From NCBI GenBank assembly GCA_010093515.1, contig MU001673.1:492447-534375 (forward strand): DNA of 41,929 nucleotides, given 5' to 3'. This document shows, piece by piece, positions 21,537-33,110 of the stretch (positions are counted from its first letter, which is position 1; every line of letters starts with the position of its first letter). The position numbers and the translations under genes were made by a program. A model generated the notes under the pieces. It worked only from the letters and a program-made list of their open reading frames with translations. It had not been told where the DNA came from and did no database searches. This DNA is from Lineolata rhizophorae. Taxonomy: Eukaryota; Ascomycota; Dothideomycetes; Lineolatales; Lineolataceae.

Positions 21537-23867
21537 GTGGATCTTTCGGTAGTCAGTTCACTTGACCTTTCCCTACAAGGGTCTGAATGTCGAGTTCGAA
21601 CGACCTGGAAGGTTCCCCTAGTTGCGATGTAGGTCATGCAAAGGATCTCTTTTTTTCAAGAGTCGAGCTTCTAGTTCTCTCTACACCTCGATGGCATTCT
21701 CCCAAGGTTTTTTGGTAGAAAGGTTTTCCTTTTCTTTATGTAGAAAGGACGCGATTTCTGGATTGACGGGCTCACGTCCTCTCCGATTCGCGCTAAATGG
21801 GTTTTTCTTAGCTTGATACTATGCTGCGATTGTGTTGGTGTCTGTATGCATTCTGTAAGGCGTTGGATATATACCCACTTCTTTCAGTTTTGCGGTTTGG
21901 GTGGTTTTCCTTTGGTGGTCGGAATAGCTCTTTGAGTTTACTCGGAGTTTGTTCCTCTACGCCAGGAGCGAGAGGCAATGTGTTGAATTGAACGCGGCAG
22001 TTACTTGCGCAGCTGCGGAAGAAATAGACGCCCCCTTCTCTGTACAGAGTCTCTCTAGTCAATTTCCTCTATCTCTTCCAGCCGTGTCAAATTTCCTTTC
22101 CGCGCCACTTCTGCACCATGCCTACTTTGTTTCACCTTTTTTCCTTACCGCAAACCGAGGAAGAAGTTCGCGCGATTGTATGTCCAGTGGTTTGTCTCGG
22201 AACTTTTCGCCCCATCCCTCCCGTACCTCTCCACTTCCCTTCTCCCCTTCCGCCTCCCCTCGCTCATCTCCCCTTCCGTCCCTCCCCGCCGTCACTAAAA
22301 CCACCCCGCGGCTTGCCCGGGTGGTAGGCGTGCGGGCCTTGGTCGACGGTCGTGCGTTGAGACTGGGCGGTAGCGCGGACGCGGCTGCGTGACGAGAGGT
22401 TGAAGTGTGCACGTGCCGGACATATGGGGTATGGTCGCTCTTCTCTCGCCGGCCAGACGCTCTTCAGCGTTTGGAACTCCCTGCCCGCCTGGTCGCGTCT
22501 GACTGGATGTATCTTCGGACCCGATCTGGATGCTGCTGATGCTGGGCGGTAAAAACGGGTCCTGACCTTGGTCTGGCTGTCATGCTTTGCCTAGATCAGA
22601 CCTGTGGAGGCCGGTTGAGAGACTGGTAACGAGCGTCGAGGCGTTGAATTGTTTTCATTTCCGCTTTTCGTACCCTGCCGTCCTCGTTATGTTTCCTTTT
22701 TCTTTTGCTTCCTCTCCCGCTTGTTTTCGGATCGAGAAGACAAGGTGTAAGACAATCACGGACAAAGAAGGCAGAGAAAAAGGACCACCAACGAGTTTGA
22801 GGGCGGGTAGAGTTGAGATGTCGTTGCGTTAGGTCGATGTGGGTATCCCTTTCCATGTAAGTCGTGCTCATTGTACGACTTGGATCGCGGGTTGGTTTTT
22901 GCTACAGCGCCCGTCTGTGTTGCGCTGGCCCCTGCCTGTCTCTGTAGCTGTAGAGCTATTGTTTGGTGGGGCTTTTGGGGAGCGAGCGCGTTGCTGAAAC
23001 GCATCGTAAATACTTCTCCCTTTTCGGTTCTTGTTTCGAGTTCGAAGGGGCTGCCGCCGGTCGGATTTCCTGTAAACGGCGGGGTTTCGACCCTGACCGT
23101 CAAGTTGCTCTCTTCGGCAAGAGGTGTGCAAATACATACTCCAGAGGGAGACACTGTTGATGGGCTATGTGAAAAGATTGTCAAAGCTCTCCGGATGTTC
23201 AAATTGCCAGGTTTCTAGGTAGCGGTTCAAGCCGTCAGCAGATACAATTGACAAAGGATGTCTCCCTCATGAACACGTTGATCTACATTTTTGTGAGACC
23301 TTAAGTATACCGTGTTGAAAATAATTGTTACTGCGAGGTTGGATCTACGACCTTCTCTCATTCTTATTATACACTTCTACCGGTTCATGAGCGGTTCATA
23401 TGCTAAGACGCCTCTGCTTCATACAAAAATTTGCATTTGCAAGACTACTGTCAGCGACAGTAATTTACCAACAACCGCACCCCCAACCTGTTGCCTATAT
23501 GCAAAATTGTCTCGAACCGCTACGAATGTGGGTATAACACCACGCCAGCATAAGCAGCACTTCAAACAGCACCACAGTTCTCAGCAGGTGACTCCCAATG
23601 GTTCTTCTACCCGCATTCCCCCCACATCACCCCGCACTTACCGCAGGCCTCAACCCTCGGCTTAATGGCCCCTTCACATATCCCTCTCGTGGTGGCATGT
23701 GAGTGGTCCGCATGGCAAGTGTCTCAGTGAGAATGATAGGATTCAAGAGCCACTTTGAAGGGCTAATAGCTGAGTTTCCTTCCAATGGCCTAGTTCGACC
23801 ATTCCCCCCTTTACACCCCTCGCTTCCCTCCTCCCCATATCTTCTCTTTTCTAGTCCCAACCCTCCC
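21537..23867. other. Intergenic region between PRM1 and SDH8, no firmly supported gene
   Basis: This region lies between two convergent 3' ends, so it should mainly hold 3' UTRs. It is pyrimidine-rich around 22050-22310. A short ATG frame at 22130 (MPTLFHLFSLPQTEEEVRAI, then GTATGT) looks like a possible small first exon, but I could not find a convincing continuation. The frames at 22756-23218 on both strands overlap each other and show no domain. Confidence 0.4.
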
Positions 23868-24533
23868 TCAGAAATCCGTCACCCTCCCATTATAGCTCCA
23901 ATCGCCCGCACTCCCCCACCTAAGCGGTTCATTCTTCGGCCCGCCCACCTCCCCGGTCTTCGGATTTCTTTCCCCAACGAACTCCGGTCTCGCCCCGCGC
24001 CGCACATGCGGATGCAGCTCCGCCCCTTCGGCCTCCGCGTCCACCTGCACGCCCGCTTCCCACCCGTCGCTTGCGTCCGCCTCATCCCCGGCGCTGGCGG
24101 CGCCGGCCGTAGACGCGGCGTCCGCCTCGCCTGCAGAATAAGGAGACTGTTTCACCATATTGGCGCGCATCGCGCGTCTGCGGTCTGCTTCCGCGGCGTC
24201 CGTATCTGCGATCGCGGTGTCGGCTGCGGCGCTGAAATCGGCGTCTGGGTCGGAGGGAGCGGGGGCGGTTTCGCGCAGAGAGGGCCGGGCAGCTTCGCGC
24301 TGGAGCCGCTCGAAGAGCTCTTGTTCCTCCTTTGGGAGGTGGGGCGGCGCGGGAGATGGCGCGTAAGGGTTGGGAGGATCTGAAGCAGCCGCGGCGGAGG
24401 TGGAAGAGAAGGAATAGGTTTGGGACTGGCGATGGCGGAGGGGCTCGACTTTGCAGGAGCTGTATCTTAAGGGAGAGGTTCGCATGGGTGTGAGAATGCG
24501 TAGGCATGCGATGCGATTCGGAAGTATAGACAT
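23868..24533 (-). CDS. SDH8: Succinate dehydrogenase assembly factor 4 (SDHAF4/Sdh8, DUF1674)
   Basis: A single frame of 221 aa from the ATG at 24533 (MSILPNRIACLRILTPMR) to a stop at 23868; the frame extends upstream only with a non-ATG codon. The C-terminus, KTGEVGGPKNEPLRWG...DWSYNGRVTDF, is the diagnostic DUF1674 motif (GG-P...P-R-GDW...GR-xDF). SDHAF4/Sdh8 is a small mitochondrial matrix chaperone that binds flavinated Sdh1 and helps form the Sdh1-Sdh2 dimer of complex II. The N-terminus is rich in Arg/Ser/Leu and free of acidic residues up to about residue 30, as expected for a mitochondrial presequence. A long Ala/Asp/Glu-rich middle (about 50-175) makes it larger than yeast Sdh8. The motif reads RWGSAGDW, so three residues (GSA) sit between the usual R and GDW. 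No intron is needed. Confidence 0.85.
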   Translation of the reverse strand: MSILPNRIACLRILTPMRTSPLRYSSCKVEPLRHRQSQTYSFSSTSAAAASDPPNPYAPSPAPPHLPKEEQELFERLQREAARPSLRETAPAPSDPDADFSAAADTAIADTDAAEADRRRAMRANMVKQSPYSAGEADAASTAGAASAGDEADASDGWEAGVQVDAEAEGAELHPHVRRGARPEFVGERNPKTGEVGGPKNEPLRWGSAGDWSYNGRVTDF

Positions 24534-25079
24534 TGTGGTTGTCGAGGATCCGAATTTAGTTAGAAACACAACCGGCACGGACGAGTAGTGAAGGTGGTGG
24601 TTGAAGAGGATCAGACGTCGAAGCCTCGGGAAGCTGTGGCAAGGATATCCTGTATGGAACCCTCGGGAAGATCAGGGCTTGGCATCTGAGACGGTGGCAC
24701 GTTAAGCGCGCTTGATGAATTCCGACACTATTTGACTACATCCTTAGGCCCTGAGCAAACTCAAAAGCTTAGCGTATGTGAACTCTTCTAAAATCAGTTT
24801 CGACGAGCTTTTGATTTATGTCTACCGACGAGTGGTCTCTTGCAAACAAAGGATCAAACCACCCTACAATTCTGTTTCCTTCGGACACCTGTTTGACACG
24901 CCTAGGATCTAATGGAAAGCATAGGCGTCAATTACAACCCTCGACGCCGTACAACCACCCCATGAATTTTAGGAACCCAGATAGGCTTGCAAGCTTTGCT
25001 TACAGGCCACCTATTCATACAATCGAGCCCTCACCTAGGCCCGTTCCTCACTGATATCCAGCACACCACTACATGCTTT
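24534..25079. other. Short intergenic region between SDH8 and RVB1
   Basis: This holds the SDH8 promoter and the RVB1 3' end, both on the minus strand. An ATG frame of 78 codons on + (24818-25054) has no recognisable feature and is probably chance. Confidence 0.5.
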
Positions 25080-26774
<1,695 letters not shown>

Positions 26775-27669
26775 AGTCACGAACCGACCTGAAGCGCTCT
26801 GGTACAGAGTCGGGAATCGGGAATGAGGTGATAGGGAAAGTAGAAGGAGGTGACGGCAGCGCGACAAATTATGAATGAAGAGGCCGCGGCAAACGGCAAG
26901 GGCGCCAATCGATATGCGCAGGAGGTTGAAGCCGAAGAGTTGCGCGCGAAAATACGGACCGGATCTGTTTCGTTGGAGGCTGGACCGCGTCCGGCGGCGC
27001 AATGGTTTTCCCGCTCTCAAACACGCACAACCTGTTACCTGGTCACGTGCACCACTTGTTTGGTATAGTCAACAGTGCCCCTCCCCCTCAATAGTTAGGC
27101 AGTGCAACTTTGTCTTTGAAAAGAAATATCCTGAACACTGTCAAATTATAATATAGCCAAAGGACATCAAATTTGATCGACCCGTCGAACTCGTCTACTT
27201 CGTAAATACTACACTGTTGGCCATGCTGGGTAATGGTTCTTGTACACTTTCACCGTCAGGCCCATAAGATTCAATTACGACATCGAAAATTACAATGTAC
27301 ATGCAAATCAAGAGAGTACATGCAAAGAAAATAAGCACTGAGAGAATGTCGTTCGTCATCATCAGAGTATCCTTCCTGCCAATTTCATGTCCCGTACTGG
27401 CCACCGTTAATCCATCAACATACAAAGGCAATTTCCCACGGAGGCCGTTGACCAACTACAGACCGCTCAAGCCGATGAGAAAAGCCGGCGAATCGCAAGG
27501 AAAGTAATAGCAAGGATGATACAACAATATGCCTAGGAAACAAGGGAGGGGGGTAAATGCCCTAGCCCGAGAAGAAATACAACCACTACGGCTAATAGTA
27601 TACGGGATAGACCATTAAATGGTATAAGCCCGCCAGGGGTGATACGAGGCGAATTAAAAAGGAAATTAT
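26775..27669. other. RVB1 promoter side and intergenic DNA
   Basis: The RVB1 promoter lies at the left of this stretch. A CACGTG E-box is at 27044-27049, 270 bp upstream of the RVB1 ATG. The remaining ORFs on either strand (for example 27195-27455 minus) are short and unrecognised. Confidence 0.45.
27044..27049. promoter_or_regulatory. CACGTG E-box upstream of RVB1
   Basis: Palindromic CACGTG (in GGTCACGTGCACC), 270 bp before the RVB1 start. This is the core site of fungal bHLH factors such as Cbf1 or Pho4 homologues. Functional use here is not shown. Confidence 0.3.
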
Positions 27670-27820
27670 GGAAAAAAAAGAAGAAGGAGAAAAGGAAGAG
27701 GAGGAAGAGGAAGAAGAGGAAGAAGAGGAAGAAGAGGAGGAAGAGGAGGAAGAGGAGGAAGAGGAGGAAGAGGAGGAAGAGGGGGAAGAGGAGGAAGAGG
27801 AGGAAGAGGGGGAGGAGAGG
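27670..27820 (+). repeat. 151-nt uninterrupted polypurine tract, mostly (GAGGAA)n and (GAA)n
   Basis: Every base on + from 27670 to 27820 is A or G, starting with an A-run and passing through GAAGAA, GAGGAA and GGGGAA-like units. It is bounded by T at 27669 and 27821. Translated it gives only Glu/Lys/Arg or, on the other strand, Ser/Pro homopolymer, so it is a low-complexity repeat and not a gene. It sits about 155 bp beyond the stop of the minus-strand orphan gene. Confidence 0.9.
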
Positions 27821-27975
27821 TGCGAGTATAACCCACCCACCCTACTCAAGCAGCCTGAACCCATGAGTACCATCATCCCTCCCAAGCGACCGACCAATAC
27901 CACCAGCAGCCTAACTATCACCTCGCAGGCTCTTCTCTACGACAGATCTCTACGAGAATCGTCAAGCCACGCAGG

Positions 27976-28863
27976 CTAGGGCAGGTCAAGCCAACACCCC
28001 TGAAGCCCACAAGGAGCCTCCCCCCCCTGCCCACGTAGCCCATCCACGGCCTGCCACCGGCCGGGATGACCCGCACGCACGTGTTCTGTCCAGCGCCTCA
28101 GCCGAACATGACTAGCCGCCGTCAAGTATCTCTCGAACCGGCGCCCCTCAGGCCCTCGCCCATGCAAGCCGAAGGGTAGGGCGACGGGGTTGGGGTCGCG
28201 CACGTTGGGAGGCGCGCCCATGGCAACCAAGGGCAGGCGTGCCGATAGGGGTGTGGAGAGGAGTTCCGCTTCGGTCGGGATGCGTTCGTGGCTACCGTAC
28301 GGCACCATGATGCGGCCATCGTGGTCGATCAGATGGACGATTTCGAGCGCGATGCTCGTGGCGGGGTGGTGCTGCGCACCGTCGCCAGGCCCTAGGCCCA
28401 GTTCTGCATCATCAAGATGCTGTGGGTACTCGGGCCACTCGGCCGACATTGCCCAGGCGCCCATTTCACGGGTGGAATGGGGCTCTCCCATGTCGAGACC
28501 TGACGCTGTCGGGGAAGGGAAAGCACAGATTCCGTGCTGAAGGTGCTGAGTACTTGTGTCTGCGCCTGTACTAGGGGTCGGAGGCACGGCGTTGCCGTTG
28601 AGTGTTGCGGCCAACGTGAGAGATGGCAGCGCTGCCGCAGGAGGGGTGGATGGCATATCGCAAGCGGTGGGCGACGGAAGGAAGTTCAAGCTCGACGTCA
28701 AGGTCCTGGGCGAAGGTGGTGCAGGAAGGTTGTGGGCCAAATGAGCTTTGGGAAGAGCCTGAGCGACATCCTCCTCGAGAAAGACAGGATGAGCCGCCGA
28801 CTGGTCCCCACTGCCGGGCATCGAGGTGAACAAGCTGTTAATAGGACGTACGGGTGGCGCCAT
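27976..28863 (-). CDS. Proline-rich orphan protein, 295 aa
   Basis: A minus-strand frame from the ATG at 28863 (MAPPVRPINSLFTSMPGSGD) to a TAG at 27976; the frame extends ten codons further upstream but only to a non-ATG codon. The first 150 residues are rich in Pro, Ser, Thr and Ala (disordered). The last 130 look more compact: ALEIVHLIDHDGRIMVPYG, then a Pro/Arg-rich region and RRFERYLTAASHVRLRRWTEH. No known domain, signal peptide or membrane segment is seen. Its GC-rich, third-position-biased codons support coding, and no stop interrupts 295 codons, but no homologue is recalled. A shadow ORF in GC-rich DNA cannot be excluded. Confidence 0.5.
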   Translation of the reverse strand: MAPPVRPINSLFTSMPGSGDQSAAHPVFLEEDVAQALPKAHLAHNLPAPPSPRTLTSSLNFLPSPTACDMPSTPPAAALPSLTLAATLNGNAVPPTPSTGADTSTQHLQHGICAFPSPTASGLDMGEPHSTREMGAWAMSAEWPEYPQHLDDAELGLGPGDGAQHHPATSIALEIVHLIDHDGRIMVPYGSHERIPTEAELLSTPLSARLPLVAMGAPPNVRDPNPVALPFGLHGRGPEGRRFERYLTAASHVRLRRWTEHVRAGHPGRWQAVDGLRGQGGEAPCGLQGCWLDLP

Positions 28864-31340
28864 AATTCTGCCGAGAGGATAGACAACGAACACGCTTCTG
28901 CAGAATGTACGCTCTTAGGCGTAAAAAGGCGATGTAGGTAAATGAGATGCAGCCTAGCACACTAGCGGTGAGCGAAAAAATGAAGCAGTGCGACGAACAG
29001 AGGCACGTCTGTCCCTCTGTTTAAAAGAGCCGGCGCGGTCTGTGCGTTTAGCGCAGATGTTTAGGAGTGCGGAAGGCTCACGGCAACGGGATTATGTCAA
29101 CTTTGTTTTCGAGGAGCCACCACGTTCATTATTTTTCGAACGACGCGTGACAGACGCCAGTGGCTATCGAGAATAGCATTTGGGAGTAAAACACCAAATC
29201 CTTGTATGTTCGCAACTACAAAAAAAAAAAAAGAAGACAAAAAAAAAGGGCCTTCGCTTCGCTGCTACATTGGACTCGCAGAGGGATGCGGCAGGCGGTC
29301 GGCCACAGGAGCCCTGGAGCGACTGACATAGCGGGGAATAAGACTGGAGCAAAGCGACCGAAGAGCATTCGCCCAGCCCTCGCGCCGCAGACCGTTGCGC
29401 CCGTTCCGCTGGACTCGCTAATAATGCTTCCTTCTAAACGCTATTCCTAATTGCTAATGTAGGGAAGGAAAAAAAGACCAACAAAAAAAAAAGAACAAGA
29501 AGAAGGCAAAAAGAAGCACAGAAAGATGAAGAAGAAGGCCCGTCCCCATTGTTCTTCATACATGAAACTTGCAGCTATGAAATGTGGCCACCATACGACG
29601 TGCGATGGGACACTTGACTTACAGTGAGGAAGACGGGATAAATCGACCCCAGCCGAGCGGCCGGCCGGTAAGGAGCTCGCGGTAGGAGGAAAGCGACCAT
29701 TTACGACGCAAGCATGCGCGTCCCAACGGAACAATGTCGTAAGAGCGCGCCGGGTCTGCCGTCAGAGCTCGAGTAAATCCCCCGCCGTGGCAGTGTGAAA
29801 AGCCCCCATGCTTTGTTGGGGTTACCAAACAGAGCCTGCCCGGACCTCCCATTCGTCGGCGGACCAGGGTCCACCACATTTGGACCAAGTCCGGACTAGG
29901 TGAGCAACCGATCAGGCTGTTGGGGGTCAGGCACATGCCCCCCACTCTGATGCATGAGATACCTTTCGTCCGCTCGTGTGGCATGGCCGCAGCCCGGACG
30001 ATGTGGGCACATCCTTTGCACGAAGCCAACTTTGCGTGAAGCCAATAGCGAAGCCTGTACGCGGCCCGGGGACGCGCCATCAGCGTTGTCTATGCCCGCT
30101 CCTCGGCAGCCAACGAAACGTCGACCATTTTTTCTTTTTTACCCAGTCGCTCAGAAGGACGCGTAACCCGCAGTGGCTAGATCTGGCGGGCAGCTTGTGG
30201 CGGGGAACAAGGCTGAGGTTACCCGGACACGTTGCGAGGCGCACCTTGGCGGCAACGAAATGGTTGATGGCTTTGCATGCAAGGTGCCTTGGCGAAGAGC
30301 CTTTGCGCGGAGCAAAAACCCAGCAAGTCTGACCAATAGTCAGCAATTGCGCGCACGGTCGGCCGGGAGCGATGAGGTCAATGGCGTTGATACTTCTCGA
30401 TTCCGAGCTCTAAAGGCCGGACGCACCGGCGCATATTGATGTGGTGGTGAGGTCGGAGGAACAGGCGACGTCGGGGTGATTTCTTGGCACTTCTTATTGA
30501 GCTCCACTCGCCCGTTTTGCCGTCCGCTAAGCCTTCCTGAACCCTGGGAACGCGCCAATGCCCATTCCGTCGGCTACAGGATCGGCCCCAGGATGCATGC
30601 TGGTCAGCAGCTGATCGCCAGATTTGTAAATCGCGTTGGGCTGTACCAAAGGGCGCTATCACGGGTCTCTTTCATATGCAGGCTACCTCTTTGACCTATT
30701 GACCTAGCTAGGCATCAACATACTCCCAACCAGCCTCTATTCATTGCTCATCCCGCACAAGGAAATCAAACGTGGCGCTCCAGTTGTGTGCTTCCCTCGG
30801 CGTTTCGCCTTCGAACCTACAGCATTCCCCACACGCATTTCGAGACAACACGCACACCCTGCACTAGGTCCCACACTAGCACAATTGATTTACCATTGAC
30901 GGTACAAGTTAAAGAACACTCGCAAAGAACAGGCAAAATGAACGGAAAGATTAAAACAATATTGACAGCAAACTCAAAACAAACGCCTCTTCCCGGATAT
31001 CAGTTCCCCACTCATATCCTCATGCGGAATGATAACCGTCTGAGCCCTCTTTGCAGAAAGGAAAAAAAGAAAAAAAGAAAGATCATTACTCTTAACGCCC
31101 TCGCAAATGAGCATCCCTACGAACCCTGATAAAATCAAAGGGCAAGGGAAACAAGAAATAAGATCGCAGGTTGAAAATCAAGGCAGCCAGCGATTCCCTA
31201 GTCGCATGCTGACGAGATCTACATGTAATGAAATGCCACACGCGCTTTTACGCATTCCCTTCCCAACCATGCATTCACCGTTGCCGACGCCGCTGCCGCT
31301 GCCATTTCCCAACCCCAAGAAATACACACAAGGCCCATCC
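28864..31340. other. Intergenic region with A-runs, no supported gene
   Basis: Long A-rich runs lie at about 29220-29250 and 29470-29530. A 153-codon ATG frame on minus (29619-30080) is overlapped by equally long frames on + (29954-30439) and shows no domain, so I do not call it. The region just left of 31341 is the 3' flank of the Utp12-domain gene. Confidence 0.45.
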
Positions 31341-33110
31341 CTATCTCCTCCCGCCCATCAACCCCGAGCGGCTCTTCTTCGCCGGCCTTGGCGACGCCAA
31401 CTCGTCGTCCTCTTCGCCCTCCTCCTCCTCATCCCCCACGATGAAGCTCTCCCCGATGCTCTCCCCTTCCTCGTCCCCGTCATCATCCTCCTCATCCTCC
31501 ACATCATCCCCATCGTCGTCCTCCGTCTCCTCGGCCTCCGTGTCGAACAAATCTTCCTCCTCACTGCCCGCCTCCTCATCCTCGTCTTCCTCCTCCGAGC
31601 CGAGCCCGTTCGTCGTCGGCATCGGATCCACATTCTCATCGTCGTCCCCCTCGTCATCATCGAAAACGATCTCCTTCGCCTTCGGCCCCTTCAGCCCACC
31701 CTTTCCCGTCCCACCCACCACCTGCTCCTCATCCTCATCCCCCTCATCCCCCTCATCCACCTCATCCCCCTCATCCCCCTCCCCCTCCACATAAACAAAC
31801 GCCTCCCCCCCCTCCTCCCCCCTCCCCACCCCCCCTTCCCTCTGCCCCTCCATCACCCTCTTCCTAACCTCCACCTGCGCAGCCAACAAATCTAGCCTCC
31901 CCTTCAACCTCAACAGGGGGTCCAACCCGCGCGCCCTCTCCTCCACCACCCTACTCAGCCCCCTCAGCCTGCCCATGACCTCCGGCTGCCCCGCCAAATA
32001 CCCCCCGTGCGCCACCAAGCACCACTGCACCCACACCATCAGGTGGCCCGCCCTCCCCGGCCGCGCGTGCATCCGCTCCGCCACCCGGCCCAGCAGCCCC
32101 GCCGCCAGCCCCGACGGCAGCCGCTCGACCGTCGCCCGGATCCCGGCCAGGTCGTGCACGGCGAGGCAAGACTCGAGGAGCGCGGCGTCGTTGGTGCGCA
32201 GCGCCTGCGCGAGGACGGTGCCGAGCGAGGCCGTCGTCGGGGGCGCGTAGGGCGCGGCTGCGGAGGCCGCCACCGCCGCGGCGGTGCTGGAGCGCGCGCC
32301 CCGCTGGAGCCCCGCTGACGGGGACGACGCCGCACCCGTGGGACTGCCGGCTGCGCGTCGGAGGGCATTGGAGGCATTTCTGCTCGTGGCTTGGGGATGT
32401 TGTTTGCGGCTGCGGGCGGAGCGCGCGGCGCTGGTGTCGACGTCGATGGGGTCGGGCGCCGAGGCGCGGAGGAGGTCGCCGAAGGACGGCGGCTCCGATG
32501 TGTCTTCGTCCTCTAGGACCTGTTGCTCCGCTGCTGGTGCTTCTGCTTGCTTATCCTCGGCGTCTTCGGCGTCGGCGTCGCCCATGGCCGTGTCGACGGC
32601 GGCGGCGGCGGCAGAGAAGGCGCCGTCACCACCTATCGCTTGCTTCTTGCCGTCCGTCTTGTTATCCTCTGCTTCCTCATCTGCATCCTCGTCCTCGTCG
32701 CTCTCATCTTCCCCCTCCGCGACATCATCGTCCGAAATGTCGATTGTTATCGGGCGCGTCTTAGCACCTACTTGAGTCTTGCCAGCCCTTTCATCCGCCG
32801 AATTCTCGTTGTCGTCCTCCTCGCTATCCGACACCATGTCGCCCCTGCCCACTACCATCCTCGCATTGCCCGTTGGATCCGGTCTCGAGCCGGTGATGCC
32901 ATTTGTTGTTCTAGCAGTGAGGCCGTTTGCCTTGCCGTCGAGCAGGGCGGCGAAGCCGGTGGGCCTGCCAGCTTTTGCTTTGGCTGGTGCCGGGGCGGCA
33001 GCCTTGCGGGCAGTTACCGACCGGGGCGCGTATTTGGGGGCAACCTTGCTGCTGTTGGTGGTGGCTGGACCGGAGCGTTTTTGACTGCTAGGGGCAAGCG
33101 GGCCCGCCAT
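31341..33110 (-). CDS. Utp12-domain nucleolar protein (Utp5/WDR43-type), WD40-less, with acidic tail
   Basis: An intronless minus-strand frame of 589 aa. The start ATG at 33110 has a strong context (CCACCATGGC). Residues 1-90 are basic and Ala/Ser/Lys-rich. Residues 90-290 are mostly disordered and contain acidic clusters and RPITIDISDDD. The Utp12 (Dip2/Utp12) domain lies at about 292-420: LGTVLAQALRTNDAALLESC, RPGRAGHLMVWVQWCLVAHGG, then LDPLLRLKGRLDLLAAQ. Residues about 440-570 are an almost continuous Asp/Glu tail, and the end is basic (RPAKKSRSGLMGGRR), like a nuclear localisation signal. Utp12 domains occur in small-subunit processome (t-UTP/UTP-B) proteins that assemble on pre-rRNA and U3 snoRNP. 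Yeast Utp5 and human WDR43 carry WD40 repeats ahead of this domain, but none is visible here. Role in 18S rRNA maturation is inferred from the domain. Confidence 0.85.
   Translation of the reverse strand: MAGPLAPSSQKRSGPATTNSSKVAPKYAPRSVTARKAAAPAPAKAKAGRPTGFAALLDGKANGLTARTTNGITGSRPDPTGNARMVVGRGDMVSDSEEDDNENSADERAGKTQVGAKTRPITIDISDDDVAEGEDESDEDEDADEEAEDNKTDGKKQAIGGDGAFSAAAAAVDTAMGDADAEDAEDKQAEAPAAEQQVLEDEDTSEPPSFGDLLRASAPDPIDVDTSAARSARSRKQHPQATSRNASNALRRAAGSPTGAASSPSAGLQRGARSSTAAAVAASAAAPYAPPTTASLGTVLAQALRTNDAALLESCLAVHDLAGIRATVERLPSGLAAGLLGRVAERMHARPGRAGHLMVWVQWCLVAHGGYLAGQPEVMGRLRGLSRVVEERARGLDPLLRLKGRLDLLAAQVEVRKRVMEGQREGGVGRGEEGGEAFVYVEGEGDEGDEVDEGDEGDEDEEQVVGGTGKGGLKGPKAKEIVFDDDEGDDDENVDPMPTTNGLGSEEEDEDEEAGSEEEDLFDTEAEETEDDDGDDVEDEEDDDGDEEGESIGESFIVGDEEEEGEEDDELASPRPAKKSRSGLMGGRR

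Noticed and set aside
22118-23218. Possible small multi-exon gene starting MPTLFHLFSLPQ
   Set aside because: A GTATGT donor follows the first 20 codons, but no acceptor leads to a convincing second exon, so it was not called.
27592-27921. Ser-rich minus-strand ORF and Glu/Lys-rich + ORFs
   Set aside because: They are translations of the polypurine repeat and its flanks, not genes.
29619-30080. 153-codon minus-strand ATG frame
   Set aside because: Equally long + frames overlap it, no domain is visible, and composition does not favour it.
31107-32775. Long + frames rich in Leu/Pro/Ser opposite the Utp12 gene
   Set aside because: They are antisense shadows of the Asp/Glu-rich and Ala-rich codons of the minus-strand gene.
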